DNA of 13,066 nucleotides from Holosporaceae bacterium (GTDB taxonomy: Bacteria > Pseudomonadota > Alphaproteobacteria > UBA3830): contig JAITAC010000120.1 of assembly GCA_031284345.1 (NCBI GenBank), positions 1 to 13,066 of the forward strand, given 5' to 3'. The position numbers and the translations under genes are program-made. The notes under the pieces are model-generated. The model did no database searches. It had not been told where the DNA came from and saw only the letters and a list, made by a program, of their open reading frames with translations. Below are positions 4,930-12,768 of this stretch, piece by piece (the stretch's first letter is position 1; the number at the start of each line of letters is the position of its first letter).

Positions 4930-7047
4930 TCATATGCCAAGATTCTTCAGATGCACGACCATTCGAAACGACGTTTCCGGTCGCAAATCACCACCGGTAT
5001 AATTAGTGCGTTCCAGTATCATTTCCAGTTCTAAGCATTCGTTTTTATATTGTATCCCAATATTATGCCGGATTAATTTATCTTTTTCGTGTCCCAGAAC
5101 AACTTCTGCGTTTAATTTCCATTTGCTGTTGACCTTCCAGCCGGCTCCCACCATAAGACCATGATATTTTTTTGCGCTATTTTCTTCGCTTTCGTCCATG
5201 CGACTCCGCAAAAATGGATTTTGAAAGCACTGCTTTCCGTCAAATATAAATAAATCCCCCTCAAATTGGTGATTGGAAAATTTTATGCCGGTCTCGATTT
5301 TCAAAAGTTTTTCATTTTTGGTGGAATAGCTTCCGTTTAGGCACAGCGAAGTGGTGTCCCCCATAAAAATTTCCGCAGAGGAAACAATGTTGGAATTTTT
5401 ATATTTCAGTCCGGATATTTCTACTTTTTCGTTGGCTTTTGTCAATTCCGTTGATCTTCCCACAACGATGTATCCCAGCGCATTTCCGTTTTTGTAGGCG
5501 GAAAATTTTATGCCATAGCAAATTCTACTGCCGGGATCAACGTTGTAGGGCGATATGGATTTACTACCGTCCAGAAAATTTATATCGTTTATTTCGCAAA
5601 ATGGATCCTCGAACAGATCGGAATATCTTTTGTTATGCGCAAATATGGCGCCGATCATGGGAGTGGCGATTATTTCTGCAAAATCAGAGGTGATAACCAG
5701 TGGCCACTTCCAAATTACTGATATCTGCGGAGTTATCCGTGACGCGGAATCGTAGTCGGAGCTATGGCGTTCTGATATATTTATGCCCTTAAATGACGTT
5801 ATTCCCTTGAAATCGATTATATGTCCATTGGCGAGCAAAAAACTTTTTGCCCAGGATACATTGGTAATAATTTTTTGCGCCAGGCGAGCATCGCAAAAAT
5901 ATAAATTTAAAAACATGGCATCTACGCTAAAAGTTCCGCCCCATAATGTATCGGAAAAATTTCGTTCTATTATCGGAATAACCTTTTGCATGGTGACATC
6001 GATGGCCGGATTCTCTTGAAATATGGCTGTTTTTATTTGGGTATAGTTTCTGCCATCGAATCCTTCTAGTTTTGCGTTGCTTTCCAGGATACGGTCCGGT
6101 TGTTCAAAAAATGGGAATCGCTTTAGGTAATAGTAATCGGAGGTGAGATTGACATTCAGACTGCATCTCCAGGTATCATTTATTTCGTATCTTCCTTTTG
6201 AGAAAATATGTCCTCTATATCCCGAAGAGTTTATTCTTTGGATGGTTTTTTTGTCACTGGCGTCATAATTTTTTACGGATTGGGTATTAGTTATGCTAGC
6301 GTCGGTGTAGAATTCACCATTTTTCAGGCGGTGTCCATAGTACATCCAGCCGACGCAGCCGACCTTCGACGTAATAATTGGCTTTAGCACGAGTTCTTGG
6401 GATTCGGAAATGGACACGAGGTATTTGGGAAGAATACAAAATCCACTTTTGCTGGAAGTGGAAAATTGCGGCGCGAGAAATCCGCTTTTTCTTTTGATGC
6501 GCGGACTCGGATGCGACAAATGCGGCACATAGCATATGGTATTGCCCCACAATTCGAACTTGGCATCGTCGTACTCCACCGATTCATCCGGATCGAAAAT
6601 AACTTTGGTAGATTTTATCTGCCAGGTTAGTTTGCCGGATCCGCAGCATTCGTAGCAGGGAGTATATACCACATTATTCAGCAGCAATTTGTTATTTTTT
6701 ATGGCGCAATTGGCGGCGGCCAAACGAGATTTATCCGGCATAATAATTTTTATATTTTTGGCTTTGCCATTGGAAAAACTTCGGTGTATTTGCAGTGAAT
6801 CCATGAAGTAGATATTATGTTTTTCGTCTTTTAGAATTATATGTCCGGTGGCGTATACGATATCTTTAATTTTATCAAAGAAGATTTCGTCGGCCGAGAT
6901 TATTTTTCCATAATAGGACACAACTACGTTGCCTCTGCAGGTGACACAGTTTTTTTCGTACAGTGTTTTATCCGAATTAATGAACGTGATATCGTCACCG
7001 TAGACGCCGTCGAAAAAAAATAACAAAGAAATCAATATTTTTTTCAT
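4930..7047 (-). CDS. lptD: LPS-assembly protein LptD (outer-membrane LPS translocon)
   Basis: LptD, with the lipoprotein LptE, inserts lipopolysaccharide into the outer leaflet of the outer membrane. The 705-residue product has a signal peptide (residues 1-17) and an OstA/LptA-like beta-taco domain at about 18-180 (CRGNVVVSYYGKIISADEI, DIVYATGHIILKD). The typical linker YTPCYECCGSGKLTWQIKS and FELWGNTICYVPHLSHPSP..KRKSGFLAP follow. The C-terminal beta-barrel spans about 200-705 and ends in the aromatic/hydrophobic strand SFRMVVHLKNLGI. Cysteines at 34, 37, 131, 134 and 135, and one at 671, are candidates for the disulfides that mature LptD; the E. coli-type adjacent C-terminal Cys pair is replaced by a single Cys. 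The start codon overlaps the lptG stop as ATGA (7044-7047), implying translational coupling. It is the third gene of the lptFGD operon. Confidence 0.95.
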   Translation of the reverse strand: MKKILISLLFFFDGVYGDDITFINSDKTLYEKNCVTCRGNVVVSYYGKIISADEIFFDKIKDIVYATGHIILKDEKHNIYFMDSLQIHRSFSNGKAKNIKIIMPDKSRLAAANCAIKNNKLLLNNVVYTPCYECCGSGKLTWQIKSTKVIFDPDESVEYDDAKFELWGNTICYVPHLSHPSPRIKRKSGFLAPQFSTSSKSGFCILPKYLVSISESQELVLKPIITSKVGCVGWMYYGHRLKNGEFYTDASITNTQSVKNYDASDKKTIQRINSSGYRGHIFSKGRYEINDTWRCSLNVNLTSDYYYLKRFPFFEQPDRILESNAKLEGFDGRNYTQIKTAIFQENPAIDVTMQKVIPIIERNFSDTLWGGTFSVDAMFLNLYFCDARLAQKIITNVSWAKSFLLANGHIIDFKGITSFKGINISERHSSDYDSASRITPQISVIWKWPLVITSDFAEIIATPMIGAIFAHNKRYSDLFEDPFCEINDINFLDGSKSISPYNVDPGSRICYGIKFSAYKNGNALGYIVVGRSTELTKANEKVEISGLKYKNSNIVSSAEIFMGDTTSLCLNGSYSTKNEKLLKIETGIKFSNHQFEGDLFIFDGKQCFQNPFLRSRMDESEENSAKKYHGLMVGAGWKVNSKWKLNAEVVLGHEKDKLIRHNIGIQYKNECLELEMILERTNYTGGDLRPETSFRMVVHLKNLGI

Positions 7048-8084
7048 GCTTCATTCCACACTAATATAGATACCGCCAAGCACAATAACACTAACACAAC
7101 GGTCCAGCAGGCTACTATCACCGGCAGCACTCCCGTATAAACCATGGATTCAAAAATATTATTGACGAATCTCAACATAACCGCTATACAAATCATTTTT
7201 ATGGCCACGTTTGTTTTTGTTTTGTAGCGATTTATGGGAAAACAGATCACCGCAGCAATCAGTGCAAAAAGAATAAAATTAGCACAATTCGCCAAAAGCT
7301 TATGCAGTTCCAGCTCATAGGTTTTCAGTGAAACTCTGTCCCGATGCTGGATACGGTATACCTTATACAAGCTGTAGATGTCTTGTTTCTTCGGTGAACT
7401 TGATAATATCTGCAGAAGATTAGAAGAAATGTTATTATGGAGCGTTAGCTTATCAAAATCGTTCATGGCGCCGTTTTTTACGACGGTCACGTCCCGCAGT
7501 TCCCAAGATTTTTTTCGGATTTCTGCATTTTTTGCAAAAATTCTATGATCTTCCTGTAGATAATATATGTGCAGTCCTTCGATGTTGTTGTCGACAATAC
7601 TGCTAATGAATATTATCTGATTATCTTTCGGATAATCTATCCATACGTCGCGATTCACCTCGCTACTTAGATTGGGGTTAACGACTTTGCCGTAGCAGCG
7701 GTCTGACCATTGTCCAATTGGATGCAGCAAAAATAACCACACCAGCGAAATAAAAAACGCGCAGCTCACAAACGGATATAAAATTTGCTGCGGCGATCTA
7801 CCAGACGACTTCAGTATCGTTATCTGATGCGAATGGCACAGATTCCACATGGTGAACGTCGCCGTTATGAAATATATGTAGTGAAGAATCTCGCAAAATG
7901 TGTTCGGAGTTCTCAGAAAAGATAATTTTATGGCAAATGCTGTTTCTTTCAGATTCGAAATTGGAAATTTTCGCGTTATTTCGGCGAAATCGAATAATAA
8001 AATCAGAAAAAATATGAAAAATGACATAAAAAGCATCGATGTCAACTGCAGGCGAAATATATATCTGAATAGCTTTTTATTCAT
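7044..8084 (-). CDS. lptG: LPS export permease LptG
   Basis: LptG pairs with LptF and the LptB2 ATPase in the inner membrane to extract lipopolysaccharide and pass it to the periplasmic bridge. The 346-residue protein fits the YjgP/YjgQ family. Transmembrane segments lie near residues 12-32, 60-80 and 100-122, a periplasmic beta-jellyroll region covers about 125-250 (VNRDVWIDYPKDNQIIFISS, GLHIYYLQEDHRIFAKNAEI), and three C-terminal membrane segments follow. The cytosolic coupling segment HQITILKSSGRSPQQILYP is characteristic. AGGAGG (8099-8104) sits inside the end of lptF, 14 nt before the ATG, which is slightly far. There is an 8-bp gap to lptF and a 4-bp overlap with lptD. Confidence 0.95.
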   Translation of the reverse strand: MNKKLFRYIFRLQLTSMLFMSFFIFFLILLFDFAEITRKFPISNLKETAFAIKLSFLRTPNTFCEILHYIYFITATFTMWNLCHSHQITILKSSGRSPQQILYPFVSCAFFISLVWLFLLHPIGQWSDRCYGKVVNPNLSSEVNRDVWIDYPKDNQIIFISSIVDNNIEGLHIYYLQEDHRIFAKNAEIRKKSWELRDVTVVKNGAMNDFDKLTLHNNISSNLLQILSSSPKKQDIYSLYKVYRIQHRDRVSLKTYELELHKLLANCANFILFALIAAVICFPINRYKTKTNVAIKMICIAVMLRFVNNIFESMVYTGVLPVIVACWTVVLVLLCLAVSILVWNEA

Positions 8085-8092
8085 ATTTCAAA

Positions 8093-9151
8093 TCATTTCC
8101 TCCTGACATAAAAAACAATGAGTATCAGAGGAACCAGAATCAAAAATACGATAAAGGCATAGTTGAATGCAATAAAAATCGGATTTCTGGCGGCGGCATT
8201 GGCCATCCAAAAAAAAGTTCCCTGCACGAAAATAATGGCGGAAGTCAGCGCCAGCATTCTGGCATAGGAGGGTTTCCTGCGATACGGAGACAGCAGCACC
8301 AACAAAAATGACAGCAGCGCAAAAACAACCGTCAAAAGAGGCGACGTCATCTTCTGATGGAACAACGCCTGCTGCAATTTATTTTGGTCATCGTCGTTGG
8401 TATCCTGCAGCAGTTCATCCATGAATTTCTCGTTGGCCTGGGATGGTTTTTTTACGATCGACAATATACTATGGAGATTATGCTGATGTGATTTAAATTT
8501 TATTAGCGAATGGCGACGTCCCATTTGGTCGATTTCGATTTGTTCTCCGTCCATCAGCAGCAGCATATTATTTTTTACGGTGCCGGACTTCGCATAGTAG
8601 CAATGGGTTTTTTCGGCGCTGCGGCGATCTATGATGTAAATATTTTCGAACAAAAAATTTCCATTGTATTGCTGTGCATAGACGTGGAATCCGTTTCCGG
8701 AGAAAATTGATCCGGCTTTTTCCGGCGCATCTATATTATTTTTTATGCTAAATTCCATTGATCGGAAATTTGTCCAGGCTGCCGGAGAGACGTACATATT
8801 GCCAAAATATATGCAGGTTATCAGGATACAGGCCATTTGCATTAGGGGAATTAGTAATTTCAGCGGAGTTACCCCGGCGGCCTTGACGGCAATAAGCTGA
8901 TTGGATTCGTTAAATCTGTGAAATATAAACGCAGTGGACGTCGCAAATGATATGGGCAGTATGATCAGTATAATATCCACCGAAAGATAGGAGGTAAATT
9001 CTATAAATTTTGTTAAACTTACGCTATTTACACTCAATACTTCCATATACCGAGACGACTGCACAATCCAGGCACAGAATGCCAATGCGAACGTTGAATA
9101 AAAAGTGGTTCTTAGTATCCGGAAAAATATAACACTAAATAAACTGCGCAC
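8093..9151 (-). CDS. lptF: LPS export permease LptF (GTG start)
   Basis: LptF is the partner of LptG in the inner-membrane LPS transporter. The sequence shows an N-terminal amphipathic/coupling segment plus first helix (FFRILRTTFYSTFALAFCAW), and the family motif FHRFNESNQLIAVKAAGVTP (the coupling helix to LptB). A periplasmic beta domain spans about residues 120-235, and three helices close the protein, ending in a basic VRRK. The GTG at 9151 is preferred because AAGGA (9158-9162) lies 6 nt upstream and the resulting N-terminus aligns in length with other alphaproteobacterial LptF proteins. An in-frame ATG at 9202 would add 17 residues but has no Shine-Dalgarno. It is the first gene of the leftward lptFGD operon and divergent from surA. 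No strong promoter was recognised upstream. Confidence 0.93.
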   Translation of the reverse strand: MRSLFSVIFFRILRTTFYSTFALAFCAWIVQSSRYMEVLSVNSVSLTKFIEFTSYLSVDIILIILPISFATSTAFIFHRFNESNQLIAVKAAGVTPLKLLIPLMQMACILITCIYFGNMYVSPAAWTNFRSMEFSIKNNIDAPEKAGSIFSGNGFHVYAQQYNGNFLFENIYIIDRRSAEKTHCYYAKSGTVKNNMLLLMDGEQIEIDQMGRRHSLIKFKSHQHNLHSILSIVKKPSQANEKFMDELLQDTNDDDQNKLQQALFHQKMTSPLLTVVFALLSFLLVLLSPYRRKPSYARMLALTSAIIFVQGTFFWMANAAARNPIFIAFNYAFIVFLILVPLILIVFYVRRK

Positions 9152-9489
9152 AGATTTTCCTTGCTTTGCTCTATAATCATTAATTATGTGGCATGCTAAC
9201 ATCCCAAAATTTATGTCGAAGCACCGGAACTAGCTTTTTATTTGCCAATAATGGCGGTTTTTTACAAAAACGATTCCCATTTTCTTATGACTAGCACTAT
9301 TGACCAGTGCCGCAAGTATCGCGGATCTCAACAGTCCCATAATATGGTCTAAATGATCTTTCTCCAAGTTGATTTTTACTTTTGATTTATGATTTTTTTC
9401 GTAGTAGTCTTAGGAGCAGTATATAAAGATGGATTATTCAGTAACCGTGTACTTTATTCCATTTGCATAGTAGAAATTTGGAGATTCCT
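9152..9489. promoter_or_regulatory. Divergent intergenic region between lptF and surA
   Basis: This region must carry the promoters for both lptFGD (leftward) and surA-rsmA (rightward). On the plus strand a TATAAA at 9422-9427 could be a -10 box, with only a poor -35 (TTCGTA at 9398-9403, 18-nt spacer). On the minus strand no convincing pair was found. A GCACT/AGTGC hairpin with a 7-nt loop lies at 9294-9310. Its function is unknown. Confidence 0.4.
9478..9483 (+). promoter_or_regulatory. Ribosome binding site deciding the surA start
   Basis: TTGGAG ends 6 nt before the GTG at 9490. It selects GTG 9490 over the upstream in-frame TTG at 9463, giving a normal signal peptide that starts MRFTFF. 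Confidence 0.7.
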
Positions 9490-10809
9490 GTGAGATTTAC
9501 TTTTTTTTGTTTCTCGACTTTATTGTCTATCTTTTTCGTAATATCTGATGTTGATTGCGCTTTAAAAAATAACACCCACCAAGATGAGTACAGTGGAATA
9601 GTCGCTTCGGTGAACGACGAGATAATAACGTTCTATGATCTTGAAAGCAGAGTGCAACTGGTGCTGCTGTCCATTGGAAGCAAAGTCAGCAATGACGCAA
9701 GAGCGCAAATCCAGTCGGAAGTTCTCCATGAAATGATAGATGAAAAACTCAAAAATCAATGCATCCAAAAATCCATGCCCAAGGGCGGATGGTTGCCACG
9801 ACGGGAAGTAAAAGAAGCCGTAAACAACACCATTGGAGAAATAGCAAAGCAAATCAACAAAACTCCGGAACAATTTCTGGAATTTTTGAAATCCAAAGGC
9901 ATTAGAAGCAACATCATTAATTCCCAGATCGAAATTGGTCTGGGCTGGATAGAATACATAAAAGCCCGATTCGCGAAAAATATTAATATCTCCGAGTCCG
10001 AGCTCAATAAAATTTATGCCGCCGTAAAGGAAAAATTGACGAAAGAGTCTTATTTTGTGTATCGGATATTTTTGCCCACAGCAAAACAATCGGACGAGAG
10101 CAGTGTGGCGGTTCACGCAAATAATTTAATGAATATGCTGCGGAACGGCGCAGATTTCGCTCGACTGGCTAAGCAATTTTCCAAAAGCGCCGACTCCAGA
10201 AACGGCGGAGAATTAGGCTGGGTGTTCCAGGGGCAATTATCCCGAGATGAAGAAGACGCCCTGAAAAAAATGGCCATTGGATCCTGCACCATCGTAAAAA
10301 GCAGGAGGGGATATTATATTTTATATCTGCGGGACAAAAGAGAATCCGGCGTTCGAAGCTTTACGGACCTAAAAATTGTTCAGGTGATTATGCCGTTTAG
10401 CGAAGCAAAACCATCGAAGGACATAGTTGATCCATTGTTGGATTACATTAATGATCTCAGAAAAAATTCCTCCAATGCTAGAACATTTATAGCTAAAGCG
10501 AAGGAAGCGAGCATTTTGATAGTGTCGGATCAAATGCCTGCGGTACTGGAATCAATGCAACCACAATTTAGAAACGCCATAGCTAATGTGTCGGTAAACG
10601 GATTCAGCAATCCCATAATGATCGAAGGAGGCATACTGGTTTTGTGCGTTTTGGATAAAAAAACTACGACCCTAAAAGAGCCGTCCCGCGAAGACGTCAA
10701 ATGCCAAAAAACTAACGAAAAACTGAGTTTGTTTGCGGAGCGAGAATTGCAGGATCTTCGAAAAAAAGCCGTCATTGTGATCGATAAAAAATATAGTCGT
10801 CCGCGATAA
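9490..10809 (+). CDS. surA: Periplasmic chaperone / peptidyl-prolyl isomerase SurA (GTG start)
   Basis: SurA escorts unfolded outer-membrane proteins, including LptD, from Sec to the BAM complex. The 439-residue product has a signal peptide (about 1-24). A SurA N-terminal helical domain covers about 36-170 (GIVASVNDEIITFYDLESRV, EVLHEMIDEKLKNQCI). The first parvulin domain covers 187-283 (YFVYRIFLPTAKQ, GADFARLAKQFSKSADSRNGGELGW, RRGYYILYLRDKR), and a second, degenerate parvulin-like region covers about 290-405. The C-terminal helix folds back onto the N-domain in this family. It is followed 8 nt later by rsmA, the usual alphaproteobacterial neighbour, and faces away from lptFGD. In relatives pdxA commonly sits between surA and rsmA; here it is missing. 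Confidence 0.93.
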   Translation: MRFTFFCFSTLLSIFFVISDVDCALKNNTHQDEYSGIVASVNDEIITFYDLESRVQLVLLSIGSKVSNDARAQIQSEVLHEMIDEKLKNQCIQKSMPKGGWLPRREVKEAVNNTIGEIAKQINKTPEQFLEFLKSKGIRSNIINSQIEIGLGWIEYIKARFAKNINISESELNKIYAAVKEKLTKESYFVYRIFLPTAKQSDESSVAVHANNLMNMLRNGADFARLAKQFSKSADSRNGGELGWVFQGQLSRDEEDALKKMAIGSCTIVKSRRGYYILYLRDKRESGVRSFTDLKIVQVIMPFSEAKPSKDIVDPLLDYINDLRKNSSNARTFIAKAKEASILIVSDQMPAVLESMQPQFRNAIANVSVNGFSNPIMIEGGILVLCVLDKKTTTLKEPSREDVKCQKTNEKLSLFAERELQDLRKKAVIVIDKKYSRPR

Positions 10810-10817
10810 TTGACGCC

Positions 10818-11639
10818 ATGAACGAAATTTCGGCAAAGCAGATATTTGAACAATATTATCGCAAAACTACCAGGAGATTTGGTCAGAATTTCTTGTTTGA
10901 TGCCAATATTAATGCGAAAATTGTATCTGCCGCCGGAGATCTCCGGAATAAGGTCGTGGCGGAAGTAGGTCCCGGTCCCGGTGGACTTACGCTGGAAATA
11001 CTCAAATGTGATGTCCAAAAACTGTACATAATAGAGTACGACGACCATTGGATTTCCGTCTGGCAAGAGCTTAAACCACAATTCGGAGGAAAATTAGAGG
11101 TCATTGGATGCGATGCGTTGCATTTTAGGCTGGATGATATCTCTCCAAATATTGTAATTTCGAATTTACCCTATAATATTTCCACACAATTACTTTTCCG
11201 ATGGCTGCCGAATTTTGATCTGTGCGAGAAATTCATATTGATGTTCCAAAAAGAAGTGGCAGATCGTTTTATTGCTGTTCCGTCCACGAAAGCTTACGGG
11301 AAACTATCGATTTTGGTGCAGTGGAAATCTCGAGTTCGAAAAATATTTGATCTGGAACCGGGAAGTTTTTTTCCGCCTCCCCAAGTAAAATCATCGGTGC
11401 TGCAATTTTCCCCATTTGCCAAAAGCAACTGCGAATGCCACGAGAATTTCGATGGCTTTTCCCAAATGCTTACGCATGCATTTGCTCACAGACGAAAAAC
11501 AATACGAGGATCTCTAAAAAAATATTTTGTAAATCCATCCGAAGTGCTGCGCAATCTTGGTTACGACGAAAATACCAGAGCTGAACAGATAACGGTGGCA
11601 GATTTCATAAAAATGTACAAAATGTATTCTGAATTTTGA
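10818..11639 (+). CDS. rsmA: 16S rRNA (adenine1518-N6/adenine1519-N6)-dimethyltransferase RsmA (KsgA)
   Basis: RsmA dimethylates two adjacent adenosines in the 3'-terminal hairpin of 16S rRNA using S-adenosylmethionine, a late checkpoint of 30S assembly. At 273 residues it is full length. Its motifs are RRFGQNFLFDANI (residues 19-31), SAM motif I VAEVGPGPGGLTLEIL (47-62), the acidic ribose-binding loop IIEYD (71-75), CDA near 98-100, the catalytic NLPYN (116-120), and FFPPPQVKSSVL. The C-terminal helical domain includes AFAHRRKTIRGSLK. His replaced by Asn in FGQ(H/N)FL is a tolerated family variation. The start is 8 nt after surA and has no clear Shine-Dalgarno, so it is probably translationally coupled to surA. 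Confidence 0.96.
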   Translation: MNEISAKQIFEQYYRKTTRRFGQNFLFDANINAKIVSAAGDLRNKVVAEVGPGPGGLTLEILKCDVQKLYIIEYDDHWISVWQELKPQFGGKLEVIGCDALHFRLDDISPNIVISNLPYNISTQLLFRWLPNFDLCEKFILMFQKEVADRFIAVPSTKAYGKLSILVQWKSRVRKIFDLEPGSFFPPPQVKSSVLQFSPFAKSNCECHENFDGFSQMLTHAFAHRRKTIRGSLKKYFVNPSEVLRNLGYDENTRAEQITVADFIKMYKMYSEF

Positions 11640-11734
11640 GAGTATTCAATTCGTAGATATTCGTCCATTTAACAAAAAAATGCTGTCTAAAAACGCTTGA
11701 GTACTATAAAATGACACAGCTTCATATGTGAAAC

Positions 11735-11813
11735 GGCGTTGCATGCTACCTATCCCATAGGACAATCCCATAGAGCAATAATTGCTTCTTATAATTGCTC
11801 TAGAAAAAACGCC
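11735..11813. other. Potential three-way-junction structure
   Basis: GGCGTT at 11735-11740 can pair with AACGCC at 11808-11813. Between them, CCTAT 11749-11753 pairs with ATAGG 11757-11761, and the 9-bp TAGAGCAAT at 11771-11779 pairs perfectly with ATTGCTCTA at 11794-11802. The three helices are mutually compatible. It lies upstream of the predicted promoter for the glycosyltransferase, so it might be a small RNA, the 3' end of the surA-rsmA transcript, or a DNA-level inverted repeat. It matches no family I recognise. Confidence 0.4.
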
Positions 11814-11838
11814 AGGCGGCAAGATTTTAATAAAATAT

Positions 11839-11866
11839 TTTGTATATTTAATGTTTTTACTATACT
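11839..11866 (+). promoter_or_regulatory. Possible promoter for the glycosyltransferase
   Basis: TTTGTA at 11839-11844 and TATACT at 11861-11866 are 16 nt apart. TATACT is repeated at 11866-11871. The -10 is good and the -35 is weak. Translation signals are strong: AAGAGGTG at 11878-11885, just before ATG 11890. Confidence 0.45.
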
Positions 11867-11889
11867 ATACTTAAATAAAGAGGTGTATC

Positions 11890-12750
11890 ATGAAATGGTT
11901 TAACAAAGTATTATATATGGCAATATTGAATGTTACAATGCCAAGTAACGCAATGTTTAAAGAACCAACTGAGTTCGTGGTAATAAAAATACCTGACGGT
12001 GTAGGTCTCTGTGATCAAATGTATTTTTATGCACTAGGAACATCAATAGAAAAAAAAGGATATCCAGTTAAGTACCACGTCCCATGTTGCGAAAGCGAAA
12101 GATTCCAATTATTAAAAGCTTTCCCATATCTTAATTTTAAAATGGTTACTACCACGGAAGCCAATAGACATAGATGTTTCGTTGTTTCACATCTAGAAAA
12201 TTATGAGACATGTCTGAATTGCCGTCCTCCCTCCTATATTCGAAAAACATGTTGCCATGATCGGCTCATTGACTACTCAAAATATTTTTCTTTCAAGGAA
12301 AATATCTTGGATGATGTAAATTTGAAAATTCTACAAAAAATCAGAAGTCTTATATGTCCAATTGGCGTTCATGTAAGACGTGGGGACATGGCGTCTCCAC
12401 AAGGATATATCTTTGTTCCACCTGTGGATTACTTTGTTAAGGCCACTCGAAAGGCAAAAGAATTATTTCCAGATGCATATTTTTTCTTTTTCTCCGATGA
12501 ACCTAATTACGTCAAACAAAATATATTACTTCAGCTAGATGCGAATATCAAATACGAAGCCGTCGACGTAAATGATTTCTCCAAAGGATATATGGATATG
12601 TTTTTAATGTCGGAATGTAAACATCAAATAAGAAGTCAGGGGTCCATGGGAGAAATGAGCTATATTCTCAATAAATATTCCCAAAAGAAATTAATCGCTC
12701 CTAAAAAATGTAGAAAAGATGTAACCGTAACTCCGGATTTTGAAATCTAA
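11890..12750 (+). CDS. Glycosyltransferase family 11 (alpha-1,2-fucosyltransferase-like) with a leader peptide
   Basis: Family GT11 enzymes transfer L-fucose from GDP-fucose to galactose or related acceptors in surface glycans. The 286-residue product has IGVHVRRGDM (residues 158-167), the GDP-fucose-binding HxRRGD motif, and a modified N-terminal family motif, DGVGLCDQMYFYALG (36-50), in place of GGLGNQ.F.YA. It also has FFFFSDEPNYV (198-208) and YMDMFLMSECKHQIRSQGS (234-252), the D..DM.LMS.CKH region. The usual SFSWW continuation is replaced by MGEMSY, so acceptor use may differ or activity may be reduced. Residues 1-21 (KVLYMAILNVTMPSNA) look like a cleavable signal peptide, unusual for a family acting in the cytosol. 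The sequence is more AT-rich than rsmA and Cys-rich, consistent with horizontal acquisition. The start is fixed by a strong Shine-Dalgarno. A broken gmd follows 18 bp downstream. Confidence 0.82.
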   Translation: MKWFNKVLYMAILNVTMPSNAMFKEPTEFVVIKIPDGVGLCDQMYFYALGTSIEKKGYPVKYHVPCCESERFQLLKAFPYLNFKMVTTTEANRHRCFVVSHLENYETCLNCRPPSYIRKTCCHDRLIDYSKYFSFKENILDDVNLKILQKIRSLICPIGVHVRRGDMASPQGYIFVPPVDYFVKATRKAKELFPDAYFFFFSDEPNYVKQNILLQLDANIKYEAVDVNDFSKGYMDMFLMSECKHQIRSQGSMGEMSYILNKYSQKKLIAPKKCRKDVTVTPDFEI

Positions 12751-12768
12751 TGCTATGCTGGTAAAATA

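Larger units (their letters stand above)
11640..11889 (+). other. Spacer between rsmA and the glycosyltransferase, with structured RNA potential
   Basis: There is no gene in this stretch. It contains an AT-rich promoter region near its 3' end and, before it, three nested helices compatible with a three-way junction (annotated separately). No T-tract terminator for surA-rsmA was found. Confidence 0.5.

Noticed and set aside
4698..5034. Two overlapping plus-strand open frames near the lptD 3' end
   Set aside because: They lie partly on degenerate repeats and partly antisense to the well-supported lptD C-terminus, with no start signals. The repeat content is reported as a repeat instead.
9562..10116. 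184-codon minus-strand open frame inside surA
   Set aside because: It is antisense to a convincing SurA sequence with domain motifs, and no family resemblance was seen.
10530..11081. 183-codon minus-strand open frame across the surA-rsmA junction
   Set aside because: It is antisense to two recognised genes including the RsmA SAM-binding motif, and no independent evidence supports it.
11771..11810. 9-bp hairpin considered as an intrinsic terminator after rsmA
   Set aside because: It is followed by an A-run, not a T-run, on the plus strand, and has no T-run after it on the minus strand either.
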